From Planctomycetota bacterium (GTDB lineage Bacteria; Planctomycetota; UBA8742; UBA2392), in assembly GCA_027493625.1 (NCBI GenBank), contig JAOSKM010000003.1, positions 725,028-789,027 of the forward strand: 64,000 nt of DNA, written 5' to 3'. Below the pieces are notes generated by a model. The model worked only from the letters and a program-made list of their open reading frames with translations. It was not told where the DNA came from and did no database searches. Shown one piece after another: positions 60,261-64,000 of the stretch. Numbering within the stretch: position 1 is the stretch's first letter; every line of letters begins with the position of its first letter. Both the position numbers and the translations under genes were made by a program.

Positions 60261-60293
60261 GACTAACCAGTATGCATTGGGTTGAGCAAAGCG

Positions 60294-60593
60294 TCAGGCG
60301 GGCAGCGGGTGGCGTTCGATCTTCTCGCCCAGGGTGCCCTCGAACGCGACGCCGTGCTGTACGCCGGTCTGGTACACGCATTCGACCCACTTGCCGTCGC
60401 TGCTGATGCGGACCACCATAGGGCCGTCCCAGAACTCGCGATCGTCCCACTCGGCGCGGTCGCCGGTGAACTTCCATTTGAACTTGTACAGGACCTTGCC
60501 CGCAGCATCGCGGACCTCCCAGCGCCCCTGCTGCTTGGGGAACCAAGGGTCTTCGTTGTCTTTCTCGACGATGCGCTCGATTTTGTACCCCAC
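60294..60593 (-). CDS. Small hypothetical protein
   Basis: 99 residues from a GTG start at 60593 with GGAGG about six bases upstream. Beta-rich, Trp-rich ('DPWFPKQQGRWEVRD', 'KFKWKFTGDRAEWDDREFWD'), cytoplasmic. It lies nine bases after the VOC protein gene, likely co-transcribed. No family recognised. Confidence 0.65.
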   Translation of the reverse strand: MGYKIERIVEKDNEDPWFPKQQGRWEVRDAAGKVLYKFKWKFTGDRAEWDDREFWDGPMVVRISSDGKWVECVYQTGVQHGVAFEGTLGEKIERHPLPA

Positions 60594-60602
60594 AGCTGCC
60601 TC

Positions 60603-60956
60603 CTACACGTGCGCGCCCGGGTTCGTGAGCTGGAACCAGTTGCCCTCGGGGTCGCGGAAGGTGGGACAGCCGGGGCCGTCGTCGCCTTCGAATGCGAGGC
60701 CGCGGCGCTTGAGGGCCGCGACCTGGGCGTCCAGGTCGTCGGTGTAGAGCACGATGGCGCTGCGGGCCAGCTTGTAGATGTCGGGGCTTGGATCGGGCGT
60801 GCCCGGCCGCAGCAGGATTTCGACCTCACCCAGCCGCACCCATACCAGAAGGCCGTCGGCCTGCTCGGCCGTGACTTCGCCGCCCAGCACGGTGGCGTAG
60901 AACTCTTTCATGGCCGCCGGGTCCCGCACGAACAGTTCGATATGGCCAATGCGCAT
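60603..60956 (-). CDS. VOC-superfamily (glyoxalase/bleomycin-resistance-like) protein
   Basis: 117 residues from ATG 60956, with GGAGG upstream. 'MRIGHIELFVRDPAAMKEFY' and 'PTFRDPEGNWFQLTNPG' are VOC signatures, with metal-ligand candidates H5 and a Glu in the last strand region. A single-module member that should act as a dimer; substrate unknown. Confidence 0.85.
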   Translation of the reverse strand: MRIGHIELFVRDPAAMKEFYATVLGGEVTAEQADGLLVWVRLGEVEILLRPGTPDPSPDIYKLARSAIVLYTDDLDAQVAALKRRGLAFEGDDGPGCPTFRDPEGNWFQLTNPGAHV

Positions 60957-61103
60957 GGTGACCTCCGCGCGGGATGATAGCAGAGCCGGCGGAAGGCGCG
61001 ACACGGGCGGGACCAAAGCCCGGTCCCGTTGGCAGTCAGGCGCATCTGCGGCACCACAGTGTGGTGCCCAGCGGACGTTGCGAACGCAACCGCCGTAACA
61101 ACT

Positions 61104-61323
61104 GTTAGCCCCCGCCGGTTGGCGCCAAGCGCAGCGAAGCGCCAACAAGGCGGGGGTTGCGAGCAAAGAAGATTTGGAGGCGCGGAGCGCCGGCACAACG
61201 GCCGCCTGCGGCCAAACCGCGAATGTGTCGGCGCTCCGCGCCTTGGAACTTTTACCGACGATTACCCCCACCGAACGCCAAAGGCGTTCGGTGGGGGCTT
61301 CCACTGTGATGGCGCTCCGCGCC
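61104..61323. repeat. Composite structured intergenic repeat, copy 2
   Basis: About 220 bp within a 538-bp gap without a gene. The order matches 26829-27025: GTTAGCCCCC hairpin, GGCGCGGAGCGCCGGCACAAC, GGCGCTCCGCGCCTTGG, a CCCCC/GGGGGCT hairpin, then ATGGCGCTCCGCGCC. Hairpin arms differ between copies (compensated), which suggests selection on structure. Confidence 0.6.
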
Positions 61324-61494
61324 AAAAAGTTGGATCGTCGACTGTTTCGCTTGACTCAGCAGCATTGTTGTAAAAACACCGGGCGGATCACGCTGAACTC
61401 GCGTACACAGGCTTGTTCGCCCGGGATTGGCATCCTGGGCTCTGGTTGGCGTGTGAACGACAGCGGGCGCCCAATCAGGACGCCCGCTCGGAAG

Positions 61495-61846
61495 TGGTGG
61501 AGGTGGCGGGAATCGAACCCGCGTGCCGCGAAACGGATCATCAGGGCATCTACGTGTGTATTTCGTCTTTGGATTAATCCCCCGCACGCCGACGAACAGG
61601 CTTGCGAAGGACGAGCCCCAGTAGATCTCGCGCTTGGCCCTGAGACACGGCCTTCGCGCCAGCCTGATAGCAATGTCGCTCTGCATCCCCTCAGGCGAAG
61701 GATGCAGCACGCTCGGAGCACTATTTAGGCTGCGAGAGCGTAGCTGTTGTCAGCATTTATGGTTTTGCCGGATGATTTACGAGGTCACTGGCGTCCTCGA
61801 CACGCTTCCCTGGCAATCGACTCCACGGTCGAAACCGATCACCCCC
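61495..61846 (-). ncRNA. ssrA: Transfer-messenger RNA (tmRNA)
   Basis: 352 nt. The 5' end GGGGGTGATCGGTTTCGACC and 3' end TTCGATTCCCGCCACCTCC plus encoded CCA form the alanine tRNA-like part; the 7-bp acceptor GGGGGTG/CACCTCC pairs with one G-U. The tag reading frame encodes about A-D-N-S-Y-A-L-A-A followed by TAA (near 61730-61760). Single-piece form. Rescues stalled ribosomes and tags their products for proteolysis. Confidence 0.96.
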
Positions 61847-61908
61847 AGATGTCAAAGACACACCCACTATAACGCACTGCGCGACATCCACAATCCCGGG
61901 TTGACGGG

Positions 61909-63999
61909 TCAAGAGCCGTCTTTCGCCAGCTTCAGTGTGCTGTCTTCACTCTGCCGGATCTGCTTCACCTGCTCGACCAGGTCGTTGTAATCGGCCGGGG
62001 TGAAGCGCCCCGGGCCCAGCACCAGCTTGCGGCGCACCACCAGGTCGCCGTCCTCAATGCGGAACTTCAGCTCATAGACCAGCGGCGCGGTCGGGTACAG
62101 CAGGTCCTTGGGCAGGTCCTTGAAAACGTAACCCTTGGGCGGGCTGATGCGGATTTCGTCTGTCTGCACCAGGTCGAAGTCCAGCACCACGTCGAACTCG
62201 CGCTTGCGCGCCCCCACCAGCAGCGAAAGCAGGCGCCCCAGCTTCTCGCCCGGCAGCGCCAGTGACAGGCCGTCCGCGGTCGCGGTCGCGAGTTGCTTTA
62301 CTTCGCCGTCGTACTCCTGCACCAGCGGCTCGCCCACCTCGCCGATTTTCGGGAAGCGGCACTCGCTGACCTCGAAGCCCTTGAAGTGCTGGGCCAGGTC
62401 GGACTCCAGCTCGTTGCACAGCTCGTCGTTGGGCGCGGTGCGCATGTACTCTTTCAGGCCGTAGGAGCGTTCACCCCGCACGGTGATCGAGCCCTCCAGT
62501 TTCGCGCTGCCGTCGGCGTTCAGCTTGATGTGAACACGGTTCTCGAAGCGATCTTTTTCGCGGTCGCCGCCCGGCAGGTGCACCAGGCTGTACTCGCCCC
62601 CTTCCCACAGGATCACCGGCGCGTGGAACATGCGGGCCGGGATGTCACCGAAGGGGCGCAGCCTCTCCGACAGGTCGAGGAACACTCGGCCGCCGTCGTT
62701 GCCGCGCACCACCACGTAGAAGGTCTCGAAGTCCTCCTTGTGCGGGTACGCCCAGTGCGGGCGCGGCAGGCTTTCCTCGGGCGGGCGCTTGTAGACCGCC
62801 GGCGGGTCGGCGACGGCGAAACCCAGCTTGATGCCGGCCGCGGCGCAGAGCGAGATGAAAAGTTCCTCGCGTTCGCCGGCGCCCGATTTCAGGGCCTGGT
62901 GGGCGTTCCATGCGTCGCCCAGTGTGGTGAAGCGCGCGTTCAGCCAGGTGTAGATGCTGCGGGCCTTGTCTTCGTCGGTGTCGAAATCTTTGGCCAGCGC
63001 GAGCGCGGCTTCGCGGATCAGCGGCGTGTCCATCACCTGGCGCAGACCGTCATCGGCGACCTGGCGGGCGCGTTCGCGCCAGTCGCGCGGGCGCACGCAC
63101 TCGATCCACGGTATGACTTCCAGCGGCGAGGGCATGAACTGCTCCTGCTCGGGCAGGCGCGGGTTACGCACGTCCCAGGTGCGCACCAGCAGCTCGCCGG
63201 CAGCTTCCTCCGTGATGGTCGCGCCCGGGTCGCCGGCGGCCAGGTTGTGATAGACCACGTTGATGGACATGGCCCTGGGCGCGATCATCACCCAGCGGCT
63301 GATGGCGAACGGCTCACTGAGATGCTGGTCAATGAAATAGAAGGCGTCGCCGTTCAGCGTCTCGTGCGGGCCGCCGTCCACGCGCTGCACGTAGGCGATG
63401 TCCAGCAGCGCGCCGATTTCGACACCCGGGAACTCGACCAGCCCGCCCGGCTGCGAAATCGGCTCCAGCACCGTGCCGTCGGCCTTGATGGTGCGGGCGA
63501 CCACCAGCTCGCCGGGGATTCGTTCACGGCCGCGGGCATCCACGCCGTCCTGGGTAAGAATCTTGCGCACCTGGTGCACGTAGTTGAGCGAGCTGCCGTC
63601 TGGCAGCACGTACTGGATCTGCTCGTCCAGGATCAGCGCGCTGGCGGCGCGGGGGAACTGCTCGCGGCTGATGTCGTGCTTCAGCATCTCTTCCCAGTTG
63701 ACCGCGTAGCTTGACCAGAAGTCTTCGCTCTCGCCGCGCATGCGCTGCAGCTGGCGGCGCGCCAGGTGGTGGCCGGGGTCGACCTCCAGGGTGCGCTCAA
63801 GGTACTTCGCGCCCAGCTCCTGGTTGCCCAGTTGCAGGCAGACACTCGCGCACTGGTACAGCTCGCGCTCGGGGCGTTCGCTGCGCCGGGCCAGCTCTTC
63901 GTACACCTTCATGCACTCGGTGAGGTTGCCGTTGGCGGCCAGCAGCTCGGCGAGGCGGCCCTGCAGGAAGTCGCTGCCCGGGTCGGCCGTGACCAGCAT
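61909..63999 (-). CDS. DUF3857/transglutaminase-like protein, 5' end probably outside window
   Basis: At least 696 residues; the frame is open to the right edge and begins inside TPR-like helices ('GNLTECMKVYEELARRSERP'), so the true start lies beyond 64000. DUF3857 ('NYVHQVRKILTQDGVDARGR') is followed by a transglutaminase-like core ('DKARSIYTWLNARFTTLG'). Where the catalytic Cys is expected ('KSGAGEREELFISL') there is none, so the core is probably non-catalytic. A C-terminal beta domain ('ISPPKGYVFKDLPKDL') completes it. A TTGACNNGTCAA palindrome covers the stop codon. Confidence 0.85.
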   Translation of the reverse strand: MLVTADPGSDFLQGRLAELLAANGNLTECMKVYEELARRSERPERELYQCASVCLQLGNQELGAKYLERTLEVDPGHHLARRQLQRMRGESEDFWSSYAVNWEEMLKHDISREQFPRAASALILDEQIQYVLPDGSSLNYVHQVRKILTQDGVDARGRERIPGELVVARTIKADGTVLEPISQPGGLVEFPGVEIGALLDIAYVQRVDGGPHETLNGDAFYFIDQHLSEPFAISRWVMIAPRAMSINVVYHNLAAGDPGATITEEAAGELLVRTWDVRNPRLPEQEQFMPSPLEVIPWIECVRPRDWRERARQVADDGLRQVMDTPLIREAALALAKDFDTDEDKARSIYTWLNARFTTLGDAWNAHQALKSGAGEREELFISLCAAAGIKLGFAVADPPAVYKRPPEESLPRPHWAYPHKEDFETFYVVVRGNDGGRVFLDLSERLRPFGDIPARMFHAPVILWEGGEYSLVHLPGGDREKDRFENRVHIKLNADGSAKLEGSITVRGERSYGLKEYMRTAPNDELCNELESDLAQHFKGFEVSECRFPKIGEVGEPLVQEYDGEVKQLATATADGLSLALPGEKLGRLLSLLVGARKREFDVVLDFDLVQTDEIRISPPKGYVFKDLPKDLLYPTAPLVYELKFRIEDGDLVVRRKLVLGPGRFTPADYNDLVEQVKQIRQSEDSTLKLAKDGS

Positions 64000-64000
64000 G

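Noticed and set aside
1..64000. CRISPR array
   Set aside because: No set of regularly spaced direct repeats with unique spacers was seen; repeats here are inverted or dispersed.

Overview
This is a GC-rich window of bacterial chromosome, most likely from an uncultivated Planctomycetota-like organism. That placement is an inference. It rests on secreted proteins with SHD1-like and 'VFLKSGS' N-termini, a DUF6268-like barrel, an ECF sigma/DUF4349 pair, a PDZ-esterase, a multihaem cytochrome, and intergenic spaces full of repeated hairpins. No rRNA or ribosomal operon is present, so the phylum is not settled. About ten genes are broken by single-base indels, nearly all in short homopolymers, which looks like residual long-read assembly error. 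Gene spans are given with those breaks bridged, and each break is stated.

Layout. 1-1278: 5' part of a nuclease-methylase restriction enzyme, cut by the window edge. 1.3-8.9 kb: a four-haem cytochrome, a REP-associated transposase inside 48-bp inverted repeats, small secreted proteins, and dtd. 8.9-11.4 kb: an IS1595-type element inserted into an IS4-type transposase gene, both lying inside an intergenic palindrome. 11.5-17 kb: a His-rich NicO-type metal exporter, a PDZ-esterase, and an ECF sigma factor with its DUF4349 anti-sigma. 17-26.7 kb: the main accessory block. A retron reverse transcriptase with a newly recognised msr-msd RNA gene faces a divergent five-gene MoxR-vWA-beta-propeller operon; the two share one intergenic region with back-to-back promoters. 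27-36.7 kb: a YyaL-type thioredoxin-domain protein, an M16 peptidase, a SagB-like tandem nitroreductase, Sel1 and DnaJ proteins. 36.8-41.2 kb: a serine-synthesis cluster (class V aminotransferase, SerA, DUF1015). 41.4-48.4 kb: an odd tRNA, a TatD-type hydrolase, glycolysis genes (pyk, pfk, gap), a peroxiredoxin with an in-frame UGA at the catalytic cysteine, ndk and rsfS. 48.4-59.2 kb: barrel and STAS proteins, then the common RDD/SpoIIM/DUF58/MoxR/DUF4350/DUF4129 membrane-associated cluster. 59.3-64 kb: HAD, RidA and VOC proteins, tmRNA (ssrA), and a DUF3857 protein cut by the right edge.

Most notable: (1) the retron, with about 16 bp of a1/a2 pairing, two msr hairpins, a 20-bp msd stem and a promoter whose +1 falls at a1; (2) a candidate selenocysteine peroxiredoxin; (3) a run of genes whose -10 box places transcription start at the start codon, implying leaderless mRNAs; (4) a 12-bp palindrome, TTGACNNGTCAA, found six times; (5) several families of intergenic hairpins.
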